From positions 14,415 to 78,414 of the forward strand of contig JBNKDU010000034.1 of assembly GCA_050288425.1 (NCBI GenBank): a stretch of DNA of 64,000 nucleotides. The letters run 5' to 3'. This DNA comes from JARRKU01 sp050288425. Lineage in GTDB: Bacteria > Desulfobacterota > Desulfobacteria > Desulfobacterales > Desulfosarcinaceae. A program made the position numbers and the translations under genes. This document shows, in pieces, positions 17,255 to 27,450 of the stretch. Positions within the stretch are counted from its first letter, which is position 1, and every line of letters begins with the position of its first letter. Below the pieces are notes generated by a model. It searched no databases. It saw only the letters and a program-made list of their open reading frames with translations, and was not told the origin of the DNA.

Positions 17255-18166
17255 ATGGCATATGTAACCATGAAGGAATTGCTGGAGGCCGGTGTCCATT
17301 TTGGTCACCAAACCAAACGCTGGAACCCCAAAATGAAGCAATATATTTTTGGGGCCCGCAACGGAATCTACATCGTCGATTTGCAAAAGACGGTGCGTAT
17401 GTTCAAATTGGCATACAATTTTATTCTCGACACGGTGGCCAACGGCAAATCCGTGCTTTTCGTCGGGACCAAAAAGCAAGCCCGGGAATCGATTTATGAA
17501 GAGGCCAACCGGTGTGAAATGTTTTACGTTCACAACCGCTGGCTGGGCGGCATGCTCACCAATTTCCAGACTATCAAGAAGAGCATCGACCGGCTCAATT
17601 ATCTGAACAATATTGAAAACGACGGCTCCATCGAGCTTTTTCCCAAGAAGGAACGTCTCAAGCTCGGCAAGGAGCGCGGCAAGCTGGACAGTACCCTGGG
17701 CGGTATCCAGAACATGGGCAAACTGCCGGGGGCGCTTTTCGTCATCGATCCCAAAAACGAATCCATCGCCATCCACGAGGGGCGCCGTTTGAATATCCCC
17801 ATCGTGGCCATCGTCGATACCAATTGCGATCCGGACATGATCGACTATGTGATTCCGGGAAATGACGACGCCATCCGGGCCATTCGATTGATTACCTCGC
17901 GAATCGCGGATGCCTGCCTGGAGGGCAAGCATCGTCTGGCGGAACGCAAACAGGCCCAGGCCGACAAGCAGGACGAAGAGCCCTCGGAGATCGAAGCGGC
18001 TTCGGCCAGCCTCAAGCCCGGCGAACGGAAGGTGATCTCGGACGGCAGCCAGGGACCCATCGTCGAGATTATCCGCAAGACCAGTGATGAAGAAGCGGAA
18101 ACAGCGAACACGGAAGAAGCGAGCGCCTCGGGGGAAACCGCAGAGGCCGACCAGACAGGAGAGTAA
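17255..18166 (+). CDS. rpsB: 30S ribosomal protein S2
   Basis: 303 residues, longer than the usual ~240-260. The extra ~50 residues are an acidic Glu/Ala/Ser-rich tail. The core begins with the family's HFGHQTKRWNPKM and contains GTKKQA and NRWLGGMLTN. An AAGGAG Shine-Dalgarno precedes the ATG. It is followed by tsf after 6 bases, the conserved rpsB-tsf pair. The 193-base upstream gap is expected to hold the promoter and S2 leader, but no convincing promoter was found there. Confidence 0.98.
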   Translation: MAYVTMKELLEAGVHFGHQTKRWNPKMKQYIFGARNGIYIVDLQKTVRMFKLAYNFILDTVANGKSVLFVGTKKQARESIYEEANRCEMFYVHNRWLGGMLTNFQTIKKSIDRLNYLNNIENDGSIELFPKKERLKLGKERGKLDSTLGGIQNMGKLPGALFVIDPKNESIAIHEGRRLNIPIVAIVDTNCDPDMIDYVIPGNDDAIRAIRLITSRIADACLEGKHRLAERKQAQADKQDEEPSEIEAASASLKPGERKVISDGSQGPIVEIIRKTSDEEAETANTEEASASGETAEADQTGE

Positions 18167-18172
18167 CGAACC

Positions 18173-18772
18173 ATGACCGATATAACGGCACAAATGGTGA
18201 AAGAACTCCGGGAGAAAACCGGAACCGGCATTATGGATTGCAAGGAGGCGCTGGCCGAGAATGACGGCGATATGGAAAAGGCCATCGATTTCCTGCGCAA
18301 AAAAGGGCTGGCCACGGCGGCCAAGCGGGCCGGTCGGGCCACCAGCGAAGGCACGATCCAGTCCTACATCCACATGGGAGGCAAGATCGGTGTCATGGTG
18401 GAAGTCGATTGCGAAACCGACTTCGTGGCCAAGACCGATGACTTCATCGCCTTCGCAAAGAATCTCGCCATGCACATCGCCGCCACCAATCCGGTGGGTG
18501 TCACCGCCGATGATGTTCCCGAAGCCATCGTTGCCCGGGAGAAGGATATTTATCGCGAGCAGGCACTGGAGATGGGGAAACCGGAAAAGATGGTCGACAA
18601 GATCGTGGAAGGCAAGCTGAACAAGTTCTTCAAGGAGAGCTGCCTGATGAATCAGCAGTACGTCAAGGATCCGGACAAGACCATCACCGACTACCTCAAC
18701 GAGATCGTCGCCAAGACCGGCGAAAAGGTGGAAATCAAACGCTTCGCACGGTTTCAGGTGGGGGCCGAGTAA
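18173..18772 (+). CDS. tsf: Translation elongation factor Ts
   Basis: 199 residues, the short bacterial form (E. coli has 283), as in several non-gamma lineages. The UBA-like N-terminal domain contains VKELREKTGTGIMDCK and the core contains the DCETDFVAKTDDF signature. It is the guanine-nucleotide exchange factor for EF-Tu. The pyrH start directly follows its stop. Confidence 0.98.
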   Translation: MTDITAQMVKELREKTGTGIMDCKEALAENDGDMEKAIDFLRKKGLATAAKRAGRATSEGTIQSYIHMGGKIGVMVEVDCETDFVAKTDDFIAFAKNLAMHIAATNPVGVTADDVPEAIVAREKDIYREQALEMGKPEKMVDKIVEGKLNKFFKESCLMNQQYVKDPDKTITDYLNEIVAKTGEKVEIKRFARFQVGAE

Positions 18773-19489
18773 TTGGATACGCCGCAATACAAGCGCGCCC
18801 TGCTGAAATTAAGCGGGGAGGCCCTGATGGGCGATGCCAGTTTCGGCATCAGTCCGGACATGCTCAAATACGTGGCCAACGAAGTCAAAGGCGTCCACGG
18901 ACTGGGCGTCGAACTGGCCATCGTCGTGGGCGGGGGGAATATCTTCCGTGGCGTCAAAGCCACCTCCTTTGGCATGGAACGGACCTCCGCCGACCACATG
19001 GGGATGTTGGCAACCTTGATCAACAGCCTGGCCTTGCAGGACGCGCTTGAGAAGATCGGCATGCAAACCCGTGTACAGACGGCGATTTCCATGCATGAAG
19101 TCGCCGAACCCTACATTCTCAGGCGGGCGTTGCGGCACCTGGAAAAAGGAAGGGTGGTGATCTTCGCCGCCGGTACCGGCAACCCCTATTTTACCACCGA
19201 TACGGCGGCCGTGTTGCGGGCTCAGGAGATCCACGCGGAAATCTTGTTGAAGGCCACCAAGGTCAACGGCCTCTACGCCCAGGATCCGGAACAACATCCC
19301 GATGCCGAATTCATCGCCTCCACCACCTATATGCGTGTGCTCGAACGGCAGCTCAAGGTCATGGACATGACCGCCATTTCACTGGCCATGGACAACCAGC
19401 TGCCGCTGGTGGTTTTCAATCTCAAGGAAAAAGACAACATCCGCAAAGTCATTTGCGGTGAGCGTGTCGGTACCCTGATCGCCGAATAA
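18773..19489 (+). CDS. pyrH: Uridylate kinase
   Basis: 238 residues from a TTG start that directly follows the tsf TAA, with a G-rich purine tract just upstream. Bacterial UMP kinase motifs are KLSGEALMG, VVGGGNIFRG and AAGTGNPYFTTDTAA. It converts UMP to UDP. The position between tsf and frr is the conserved order. Confidence 0.97.
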   Translation: MDTPQYKRALLKLSGEALMGDASFGISPDMLKYVANEVKGVHGLGVELAIVVGGGNIFRGVKATSFGMERTSADHMGMLATLINSLALQDALEKIGMQTRVQTAISMHEVAEPYILRRALRHLEKGRVVIFAAGTGNPYFTTDTAAVLRAQEIHAEILLKATKVNGLYAQDPEQHPDAEFIASTTYMRVLERQLKVMDMTAISLAMDNQLPLVVFNLKEKDNIRKVICGERVGTLIAE

Positions 19490-19570
19490 ACCAAGCAGGA
19501 TCCATATCGGCGGGACCGGCGAGACTTACTTCTCAGGCCGTCCTCGCCACAGATTGGGAGGTGAGCTCCG

Positions 19571-20128
19571 ATGATCGAAGAGACCTATCAAGAGACTCGC
19601 GACCGCATGGGCAAGACCATCGTTGCCCTGGAGAATGAACTGAAGCGCATTCGTACGGGCCGTGCATCCACGTCGCTACTGGACGGCATCAAAGTGGACT
19701 ATTACGGCACACCCACCGTGTTGAACCAGATGGCCACCGTGGCCGTACCGGAAAGCCGGCTGATCACCATCCAGCCTTGGGATGCCTCCATCATCAAGGA
19801 TATTGAAAAGGCCATCCTGAAATCGGATCTGGGCCTGACACCCTCCAACGACGGTAAGATTATCCGGATCGCCATCCCGCCCCTGTCCGAAGAACGCCGC
19901 AAAGAGTTGGTCAAGCTGGTGCACAAGACTTCCGAGGAACATAAGGTGGCCGTTCGGAACATCCGCCGCGACGCCAATGAGCTGATCAAAGGATTCAAGA
20001 AGGATGGCGACGTCAGTGAGGACCAGGCGTTCAAAGCCCAGGATAAGATCCAGAAGATCACCGATGGATACATCCAGAAGATCGACGAGATCTATAATTC
20101 CAAAGAGAAAGAAATTCTTGAGTTCTAA
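19571..20128 (+). CDS. frr: Ribosome recycling factor
   Basis: 185 residues, exactly family length. It contains the RTGRAS segment, the YYGTPTPLNQ-like YYGTPTVLNQ, and the C-terminal helix bundle. With EF-G it splits post-termination ribosomes. Its last 11 bases overlap the proposed start of uppS. Confidence 0.98.
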   Translation: MIEETYQETRDRMGKTIVALENELKRIRTGRASTSLLDGIKVDYYGTPTVLNQMATVAVPESRLITIQPWDASIIKDIEKAILKSDLGLTPSNDGKIIRIAIPPLSEERRKELVKLVHKTSEEHKVAVRNIRRDANELIKGFKKDGDVSEDQAFKAQDKIQKITDGYIQKIDEIYNSKEKEILEF

Positions 20129-20858
20129 TCGACCGGGCCGCAATCTGGAGGCTGCCTCGCTCCCCCGCCATGTGGCCATCATCATGGACGGCAACGGCCG
20201 GTGGGCCAGGAAACGGCTGCTGAACCGTGTCAAGGGCCATGAAAAAGGTGTCGAGACGGTGCGTGAAATCGTGCGCACCTGCTGCGAACTCGGAATCCCC
20301 GTCCTTACCTTATACGCATTTTCCACCGAAAACTGGCAGCGTCCCAAAAGCGAAGTCAATGCCTTGATGGCGCTGTTGAAACGATTCCTCGCGGGGGAAC
20401 TGGAAGAACTCCAGCGACAGGAGATCCGCCTGGGTGCCATCGGCCAGATTCATCGTCTGCCGGAACGTGTCCGCGCAACGCTTGCGCACTCCATCGACGC
20501 CACTTCCGGCAACCGGCGAATGCTCCTGAACCTGGCCCTGAGTTACGGCGGGAGATCCGAATTGACCGAGATGGTCCGATGCATCGCCCAAAAAGCGGCA
20601 TCCGGACAATTGGATATCGCCGACATCGACGAGCGGGTCGTCGCCGACCATTTGTTCACCCGGGAGTTGCCCGATCCCGATATCCTGATTCGCACCAGCG
20701 GCGAGATGCGGATCAGTAATTTTCTGTTGTGGCAGCTGGCGTACACGGAAATTTTCGTCACGCCGACCCTTTGGCCCGATTTTTCGAAGGAAGCATTTAT
20801 CGATATCCTGCAACAATATGCCCGGCGCCATCGTCGGTTCGGCAAGGTGGAGGGGTGA
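20118..20858 (+). CDS. uppS: Undecaprenyl diphosphate synthase
   Basis: 246 residues from a proposed TTG at 20118; the open frame runs further back inside frr, but the family begins just before RHVAIIMDGNGRWA. The cis-prenyltransferase motifs MDGNGRWA, FSTENWQRP and IRTSGEMRISNFLLWQ are visible. It makes the C55 lipid carrier for peptidoglycan and O-antigen. It overlaps frr by 11 bases and precedes cdsA and dxr. Confidence 0.95.
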   Translation: MSSNRPGRNLEAASLPRHVAIIMDGNGRWARKRLLNRVKGHEKGVETVREIVRTCCELGIPVLTLYAFSTENWQRPKSEVNALMALLKRFLAGELEELQRQEIRLGAIGQIHRLPERVRATLAHSIDATSGNRRMLLNLALSYGGRSELTEMVRCIAQKAASGQLDIADIDERVVADHLFTRELPDPDILIRTSGEMRISNFLLWQLAYTEIFVTPTLWPDFSKEAFIDILQQYARRHRRFGKVEG

Positions 20859-20901
20859 GCAGGACCCGCTGCCATTATCATTCAACCAGAGTGGAAACCG
20901 C

Positions 20902-21714
20902 ATGCATTGGAAACGTTGGTCCACAGCTCTGATTCTGATCCCCCCCCTGATTCTTCTGATTCTCAAGGGCAGCCCAATCCTCTATGCCATCGTGGTGGCC
21001 GCGGTCGCCCTGGTGACCCTGTGGGAATTCTACCATATTGTCTTCCATGAGCATAAGACGCCGGTGCCGAAATTGCTGGCCGGCTGGGGATACCTGTGCG
21101 GTGGCTTGATGGTGGCAGCCGTCTACCGGCAGCAATTGTTGGGCCTGATGGCCATTTTGGGTGCCAACTTGGTGGGTGTGGCGGTTTACTCCATCATGCG
21201 GTTTCGAACCGATCCGGATGCACCCGTCGTGGCCGTTAAAGCAGTCTTCGGCCTGGTCTATATCCCCCTTTTGCTCTGCTTCCTCATCCCGTTGCGTAGC
21301 GGACCCGACGGCCCCCAGTGGGTTGTCTTCCTGCTATGGGTGGTGGCCTGGGGGGACACAGGGGCCTTTTATACGGGTACCTTCTTCGGCCGACACAAAT
21401 TGTGCCCGGAAGTAAGCCCCAAGAAAACCGTAGAAGGAGCGCTCGGCGGCCTGGCCGCCAATCTGATGGCGGCGTGGCTCTTCAAATGGATGTTTTTCGG
21501 CTCCATGGCCGGGTTGAGCTGCACGGTGCTGTCCCTGTCGGCCGGGGCCGCCGGCCAGGCCGGTGACCTGTTCGAATCGGAGTTCAAGCGGGTGTCCGGC
21601 ATCAAGGATTCGAGCAACCTGCTGCCCGGTCATGGCGGTTTTCTCGATCGCCTGGACGCGCTGCTGTTCGCTTTGCCGGTGGTCTTTTTACTAAAGGAGT
21701 ATTGCCTGCCATGA
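20902..21714 (+). CDS. cdsA: Phosphatidate cytidylyltransferase
   Basis: 270 residues from MHWKRW, where the hydrophobic protein begins; an upstream in-frame ATG overlaps uppS and adds atypical residues. Several membrane helices are present, and the CDS signature appears near the C-terminus (FKRVSGIKDSSNLLPGHGG). It makes CDP-diacylglycerol from phosphatidate and CTP at the inner membrane. Its stop overlaps the dxr start as ATGA. Confidence 0.96.
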   Translation: MHWKRWSTALILIPPLILLILKGSPILYAIVVAAVALVTLWEFYHIVFHEHKTPVPKLLAGWGYLCGGLMVAAVYRQQLLGLMAILGANLVGVAVYSIMRFRTDPDAPVVAVKAVFGLVYIPLLLCFLIPLRSGPDGPQWVVFLLWVVAWGDTGAFYTGTFFGRHKLCPEVSPKKTVEGALGGLAANLMAAWLFKWMFFGSMAGLSCTVLSLSAGAAGQAGDLFESEFKRVSGIKDSSNLLPGHGGFLDRLDALLFALPVVFLLKEYCLP

Positions 21715-22877
21715 AAACGCTGGCGATTTTGGGATCCACCGGGTCCATTGGTTGCAATACCCTGGACATTGTCGCGAAATTTCCCGAAAAATTCTCCGTC
21801 AAAGCCATCACGGCCAAGTCCAATGTTCAGCGGCTGGCCGATCAGATCGTGACTTTCAGGCCGGACCTGGCCGCGGTCTATGACGCCGCAACGGCCCGGG
21901 CCCTGAAAGAGCGGCTGCCGGCCGGTCATGTCGTCGAAATCGTGCACGGCCGGGAAGGCTATCGCATGGCCGCCGCGTGGAACGGCGTGGACATGGTCGT
22001 GGGGGCCATGGTGGGTGCGGCGGGGCTGGAACCGACCCTCGCCGCCATCGCCGCCGGCAAAGATATCGCCCTGTCCAACAAGGAGACCCTGGTCATGGCC
22101 GGCCCCCTGGTCACCGGTGCGGCCCGGCAAGGGGTGCGCCTGCTGCCGGTGGACAGTGAACACAGCGCCATCTTTCAATGCCTGCACGGCCATCGCAAAG
22201 AGGACGTGGATAAGATCTTGTTGACGGCCTCGGGGGGGCCGTTTCGCGATACGCCCCGGGATCAATTCCATGCAATCACACCCCGGCAGGCCCTGGAACA
22301 TCCCAATTGGAACATGGGGGCCAAGATCACCATCGATTCCGCCACATTGATGAACAAGGGCCTGGAGGTGATCGAGGCCAAGTGGCTTTTCGATCTGGCC
22401 CTGGACCAGATCGAGGTGATCATCCATCCCCAGAGCATCATCCACTCCATGGTGGCCTTTTGCGATGGTTCCATGCTGGCCCAAATGGGGATTCCGGATA
22501 TGCAGGAGGCCATCGCCTACGCGCTTTCCTATCCCGAACGCATTCCCCTGAAACAGGACTTGCCCGACCTGGTGAGTCTCGGGGCCTTGACCTTTCAAGC
22601 TCCGGACCTTCGGCGTTTTCCCTGCCTGCAATTGGCCTACGACGCCTGCCGCCAGGGGGGGACCATGCCCGCGGTACTCAACGCAGCCAACGAGGTCGCC
22701 GTGGAGGCCTTTCTCAAGGAAAGGATCCCGTTCCATGCAATCGCCTCCATCGTTGACGCCACCATGAGCGTACATACCTTAGACAAGTTGACCGATCTGG
22801 AATCGGTCATGGCTGCCGATGCCTGGGCGCGGCGGACTGCGAAAAACAAGGTTGCGGCCTATCCCGCCATCGAATAG
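21711..22877 (+). CDS. dxr: 1-deoxy-D-xylulose 5-phosphate reductoisomerase
   Basis: 388 residues from the ATG at 21711 (ATGA overlap with cdsA), with AAAGGAG 11 bases upstream; a TTG three codons earlier is possible. NADPH-binding ILGSTGSIG lies at the N-terminus, and the metal and substrate segments LPVDSEHSAIFQ and NKGLEVIEA are present. It commits DXP to the MEP isoprenoid pathway, whose product feeds uppS upstream. Confidence 0.98.
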   Translation: MKTLAILGSTGSIGCNTLDIVAKFPEKFSVKAITAKSNVQRLADQIVTFRPDLAAVYDAATARALKERLPAGHVVEIVHGREGYRMAAAWNGVDMVVGAMVGAAGLEPTLAAIAAGKDIALSNKETLVMAGPLVTGAARQGVRLLPVDSEHSAIFQCLHGHRKEDVDKILLTASGGPFRDTPRDQFHAITPRQALEHPNWNMGAKITIDSATLMNKGLEVIEAKWLFDLALDQIEVIIHPQSIIHSMVAFCDGSMLAQMGIPDMQEAIAYALSYPERIPLKQDLPDLVSLGALTFQAPDLRRFPCLQLAYDACRQGGTMPAVLNAANEVAVEAFLKERIPFHAIASIVDATMSVHTLDKLTDLESVMAADAWARRTAKNKVAAYPAIE

Positions 22878-22919
22878 GGTGCGGGCAGACCCAACGCAAC
22901 CCATCCATGAATGTCTGAT

Positions 22920-24278
22920 ATGAATACCTTCTTATTATTCATTGTCGTCCTGGGGCCGTTGATTTTTTTTCATGAACTGGGCCATTTTATCGTGGCCCGC
23001 CTGTTTGGCGTTGGGGTCGAAAGGTTCTCCCTGGGGTTCGGGCCGCGGTTATTCGGCCGGACCGTCGGTCGAACCGACTACCGGGTGTCCCTGATTCCCT
23101 TGGGCGGGTATGTGAAAATGGTGGGCGACGAACCCGACGCCGACCTGCCTCCCGAGGACCTGCCATATTCGTTTACCCATAAGCCCGTGCTTCAACGCAG
23201 CCTGATCGTGACGGCCGGTCCGGTGGCCAACGCATTGCTGGCTTTCCTGATTTTTGTCTGCATGATCTATTTCGTCGGCATCACCAGCATCCGGCCTTAT
23301 GTGCGCAAGGTCGAAGCCGGCAGCGCGGCCGAGCAGGCGGGAGTGCGGCTCGATGACCGCCTGTTGGCCATCGACGATCGACCCGTGACCTCCTGGCGGG
23401 ATATCAATGCGATCCTCGATGCCAATCAAGCAGCACCCGTGCGAATCGCCATCGATCGCCAGGGGGAGCGTCTGGATCTGGTGGTGAAGCCCAAATCCGC
23501 CACATACACCAACTTATATAACGAAGAAGTGACCTATTACGATCTCGGCATCGCCGGCGTGGCCGATCCGGCCGCCGTCGTCGGCACGGCGGTGGAAGGG
23601 ATGCCCGCCGCCATGGCGGGCCTGAGATCCGGTGACCGCATCGTGGCCATCGATGGCCGGCCCATCACATACTGGCGTGAGATGCAGGAGATTGTGACGG
23701 GGTCCGAAGGCCGGGCCATGCAATTTAGCATCGGGCGCGGCGACGAACGCCTGGATATCGAGATCACCCCCGTTATGGACAAGGGCCGTAATCTCGCCGG
23801 CATTCGCACCGAGAATTTTCGCATCGGCATCACCCGCCCCGATCTCGTGCCTCCGGAGGACAAGATCGTTCTGAAGGTCGGCTTTCTCCAGTCCATGGAA
23901 CAGAGCGCGGCGCTGATCTGGAAGGTCGCCGGAAGTTTCTTCGATTTTCTAGGAAAATTGTTCCAGGGCAAGGTCTCGCGGGAACTGGTGGGGGGACCGA
24001 TTCGCATCGCCCAGATGGCCCAGCAATCGGCCCAGATGGGTATGATGGAGCTGTTCTCCTTTGTGGCGGCCATCAGTCTGCAATTGGCCGTCTTGAATCT
24101 TCTGCCCATTCCGGTGCTGGACGGAGGGCATCTGCTATTTTACGGTATCGAGGCGGCGATGCGCAAACCCGTGAATCGACGCATGCGGGAGACCGCGCAG
24201 CAGGTGGGACTTTTTCTTTTGCTTTTGTTGATGGTTTTTGTTGTTTATAACGATATCGACCTGACCTGGATAAAATGA
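22920..24278 (+). CDS. rseP: Site-2 zinc metalloprotease RseP
   Basis: About 452 residues; the ATG at 22911 three codons upstream is equally possible. HELGH in the first membrane helix gives the zinc site, two PDZ domains lie in the periplasmic middle (AAEQAGVRLDDRL and AAMAGLRSGDRI), and a late helix carries the NLLPIPVLDGGH segment with the third zinc ligand. RseP cuts transmembrane anti-sigma factors and signal-peptide remnants. The order dxr-rseP is conserved in many bacteria. No bamA follows; purL does. Confidence 0.96.
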   Translation: MNTFLLFIVVLGPLIFFHELGHFIVARLFGVGVERFSLGFGPRLFGRTVGRTDYRVSLIPLGGYVKMVGDEPDADLPPEDLPYSFTHKPVLQRSLIVTAGPVANALLAFLIFVCMIYFVGITSIRPYVRKVEAGSAAEQAGVRLDDRLLAIDDRPVTSWRDINAILDANQAAPVRIAIDRQGERLDLVVKPKSATYTNLYNEEVTYYDLGIAGVADPAAVVGTAVEGMPAAMAGLRSGDRIVAIDGRPITYWREMQEIVTGSEGRAMQFSIGRGDERLDIEITPVMDKGRNLAGIRTENFRIGITRPDLVPPEDKIVLKVGFLQSMEQSAALIWKVAGSFFDFLGKLFQGKVSRELVGGPIRIAQMAQQSAQMGMMELFSFVAAISLQLAVLNLLPIPVLDGGHLLFYGIEAAMRKPVNRRMRETAQQVGLFLLLLLMVFVVYNDIDLTWIK

Positions 24279-24453
24279 TTCGGTTCCTCGATACCCTGCA
24301 GCCTGGCCCATCGGGTCGGCGGTTGTTTCACCATGTAAAGGTTAAAGGGTTGATTCGTCGGATCGTTGATTTGGTGCAAGGTTTTCAATCTAACTTCATT
24401 GACTGGAAATCGACAGAGAATCGAGAAATAGACCTCCAACCCGGAAGGAGAAC

Positions 24454-27450
24454 ATGCCCAGCCGAATCGAAATCACGCTGAAACCGGAACTGGTCGATGC
24501 CGAAGGAGAGGGACTCTGCAACAAGTCCCGGGACTATTTCGGCATCCAAATCGACACCATCCGCACGGTGCATGTGGTCACCGTCGACGCCGAGTTGACG
24601 GCGGACCAGGCAGATGCCGCCAGGACCGAAATCTTCACAAATCCCGTCACCCAGATTTCGTCCCTGACACCGCTGGCCATCGATTTCGATTGGATCATCT
24701 GGATCGGCTTGCGCCCGGGGGTGAAGGACAATGCCGGCGCAACGGCCATGGAAGCCATGGAAGACCTTCTGGGCATCGCTTTCAAACCCCGGGAGGCGGT
24801 CTATACCTCCAAACGCTATTGCCTGCGAGGCGCGGCATTGACCGAGGCGGACGTCACCCGTATTGCCTCCCAACTGCTGGCCAATGACATCATCCAGCAG
24901 TGGAAAATTTACAACACCGCCTCCTGGGACCCCGTCGAAGGCGTCGGTCTGATCGTTCCCAAGGTGCGGCTCGACCACATCCCCACGGTGACCGCCGTCC
25001 CCATCGACAGCGACGAGACGCTGAAACGCATCAGCGACGAACGCAACCTGGCGTTGAACCCCAACGATATTCCCACCATCCGCAACTATTTTCTCGATCC
25101 CGTGGTCCTGGCCCAACGCGCCGAAGTGGGATTGTCCGATCCAACGGATGTGGAGTTGGAATATATCTCCCAGGCCCGCAGTGACCATTGCAATCACAAC
25201 ACCTTCGGCGGCCTGTTCCGCTATCGCGATGCCGGCACCGGCGAGAACGAAATCATCGACAGCCTGTTCCGGACCTGTATCCAGGAGCCGACCCTGCGGC
25301 TGAAGGAAAAGAAACCGTGGGTGATGTCGGTGTTGTGGGACAATGCCGGCGTGGGCCGGTTCGACGATGACCATTATTACGTGATCACCGGCGAAACCCA
25401 CAATTCGCCCTCCAACATGGAGGCATACGGCGGCGCCATTACCGGTATCGTTGGGATCTATCGTGATCCCATGGGCACCGGCAAGGGATCGCGCCTGATC
25501 ATGGGCAGTTACGGGTATTGCGTGGGCCATCGGGATTATGACGGGGACCTGCAGCCCCATCTGCATCCCCGGCGGTTACTGGACGGAATCATCGAAGGCG
25601 TGCGCGACGGCGGCAACAAAAGCGGCATTCCCACCCCCTTCGGCCAGGTATTGTTTCACCCCGGCTACATGGGCAAGTGCCTGGTCTACGTGACCGCCCT
25701 GGGCATGATGCCGGCAACCATCCACGGCGAACCCAGCGAGCAGAAGACCATTCTGCCCGGTGACCTGGTGATCATGTGCGGTGGTCGGGTGGGCAAGGAC
25801 GGCATTCACGGGGTCACCGCCTCTTCGGAAACTTTTTCCGAGCATACCCCCGCCGGTCATGTGCAGATCGGGGATCCCTACACCCAGAAAAAAATGCACG
25901 ATTTTCTGCTGGAAGCGCGCGATGAGGGCCTGATCCGGTTCATCACCGACAACGGCGGCGGCGGCCTTTCTTCCTCGGTGGGCGAGAGCGCCCGGTTCTC
26001 CAACGGCTGCCGCATCGAACTGGACAAGGTGCCGTTGAAGTACGACGGCCTGGACCAGTGGGAGATCTGGGTTTCCGAGTCCCAGGAACGCATGACCGTG
26101 GCCATCGCCCCGGAGCATGAACCGCGATTCTTCGCGTTATCGGCCAAACACGCCGTGGAGAGCACGGTCATCGGACAATATACCGACACGGGCAAGCTGC
26201 ACATCATTTACGACGGCAAGACCTGCGCCTATGTGGACCTGGACCTGCTCGCCGCCGGCTTCCCCCAATGGCAATTCGAGGCGGTCTGGCGATCGCCTGA
26301 GGATCGCGGCCTCTGTGATCCGGTGTTGAGCCCGCCCGCGGACCATGGCCGGCTCCTCTGCGATATGCTGGCCCGGCCCAACATATGCTCCAAAAACTGG
26401 ATTTCCCGGCAGTACGACCACGAAGTCCAGGGCACCAGCGTGATCAAGCCGCTGGTGGGGGTGAACCGGGACATTCCCAGCGATGCGGCGGTGCTGCGGC
26501 CGGTGCTGACTTCCAACCGGGGATTGGCCTTTTCCCAGGCGTTGTTGCCCTTCTACTCCCAGATCGACGCTTACCATATGACCACCTGTACCATCGACGA
26601 GGCCGTGCGCCGGCTCATCGCCGTGGGCGGCGATCCCGATCACCTGGGCGGAGTGGACAACTTCTGCTGGCCCACCATCCAGTACGATTCGCGCAACAAT
26701 CCCGACGGAAAATTCAAGGCCGCCCAGTTGGTGCGTGCCTGCAAGGCCGTCCGCGACATGTGCCTGCAGATGGAAATTCCCCTGTTGTCGGGCAAGGACA
26801 GCATGTATGTCGACGGTCATCTTCCCGGCCGCTATGGAGAGACCCACAAGGTGTCGGCCCTGGAGAGCCTGCAATTTTCGGCCACCAGCATCGTCGCCGA
26901 TGTCCGCCGCTGCACCACGCTGGATGTGAAGTCGCCCGGCGACCTGGTCTACCTGCTGGGAGAGACCCGCGATGAACTGGGGGGTTCCGAGTATCTCGAC
27001 TTGTTCGGCCGGGTGGGGTGCAGCGTGCCCCGGGTCCGGCCCGGAGAATTCCTGAAGCTCTATCGTGCCTTGGCCCGGGCCATGGCACAAGATGTGGTAG
27101 CTTCGGTTCACGGTATCTACCGCGGAGGGTTGGGCGTCCACCTGGCCATGAAAGCCATGGCCGGCAACCTGGGCATTTTTGCGGACCTGACCGCCATCGC
27201 CACCGAGCCGGTGGACCGGGATGACGTGCTGCTCTACGCCGAGTCGGCCGGCCGCTTCATCGTCACCGTCGATCCGTCCCTCAAAGTGTCCTTCGAATCC
27301 TGCTTTTCATCGATGCCGGTGCACTGCATCGGAGAAGTGACGGCGGATCCGAAGCTGCGGGTGAGGGGAATCGATGGATCGGACATTATCGATCTAACCG
27401 TGTCGGACCTGAGACAGGCCTGGCAACAACCCTTTGGGGACCTGATATGA
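24454..27450 (+). CDS. purL: Phosphoribosylformylglycinamidine synthase, synthetase subunit
   Basis: 998 residues, intermediate between small PurL (~740) and the ~1300-residue fused enzyme. The first ~200 residues include a PurS-like beginning (RIEITLKPELVD), so this is a PurS-PurL arrangement. The AIRS-like catalytic repeats contain GETHNSPSNMEAYGGA and DNGGGGLSSSVGESARFS. The glutaminase is encoded separately as purQ, which overlaps by 4 bases. It converts FGAR to FGAM with ATP. GGAAGGAG precedes the ATG. The 175-base gap before it shows nothing recognisable. Confidence 0.93.
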   Translation: MPSRIEITLKPELVDAEGEGLCNKSRDYFGIQIDTIRTVHVVTVDAELTADQADAARTEIFTNPVTQISSLTPLAIDFDWIIWIGLRPGVKDNAGATAMEAMEDLLGIAFKPREAVYTSKRYCLRGAALTEADVTRIASQLLANDIIQQWKIYNTASWDPVEGVGLIVPKVRLDHIPTVTAVPIDSDETLKRISDERNLALNPNDIPTIRNYFLDPVVLAQRAEVGLSDPTDVELEYISQARSDHCNHNTFGGLFRYRDAGTGENEIIDSLFRTCIQEPTLRLKEKKPWVMSVLWDNAGVGRFDDDHYYVITGETHNSPSNMEAYGGAITGIVGIYRDPMGTGKGSRLIMGSYGYCVGHRDYDGDLQPHLHPRRLLDGIIEGVRDGGNKSGIPTPFGQVLFHPGYMGKCLVYVTALGMMPATIHGEPSEQKTILPGDLVIMCGGRVGKDGIHGVTASSETFSEHTPAGHVQIGDPYTQKKMHDFLLEARDEGLIRFITDNGGGGLSSSVGESARFSNGCRIELDKVPLKYDGLDQWEIWVSESQERMTVAIAPEHEPRFFALSAKHAVESTVIGQYTDTGKLHIIYDGKTCAYVDLDLLAAGFPQWQFEAVWRSPEDRGLCDPVLSPPADHGRLLCDMLARPNICSKNWISRQYDHEVQGTSVIKPLVGVNRDIPSDAAVLRPVLTSNRGLAFSQALLPFYSQIDAYHMTTCTIDEAVRRLIAVGGDPDHLGGVDNFCWPTIQYDSRNNPDGKFKAAQLVRACKAVRDMCLQMEIPLLSGKDSMYVDGHLPGRYGETHKVSALESLQFSATSIVADVRRCTTLDVKSPGDLVYLLGETRDELGGSEYLDLFGRVGCSVPRVRPGEFLKLYRALARAMAQDVVASVHGIYRGGLGVHLAMKAMAGNLGIFADLTAIATEPVDRDDVLLYAESAGRFIVTVDPSLKVSFESCFSSMPVHCIGEVTADPKLRVRGIDGSDIIDLTVSDLRQAWQQPFGDLI

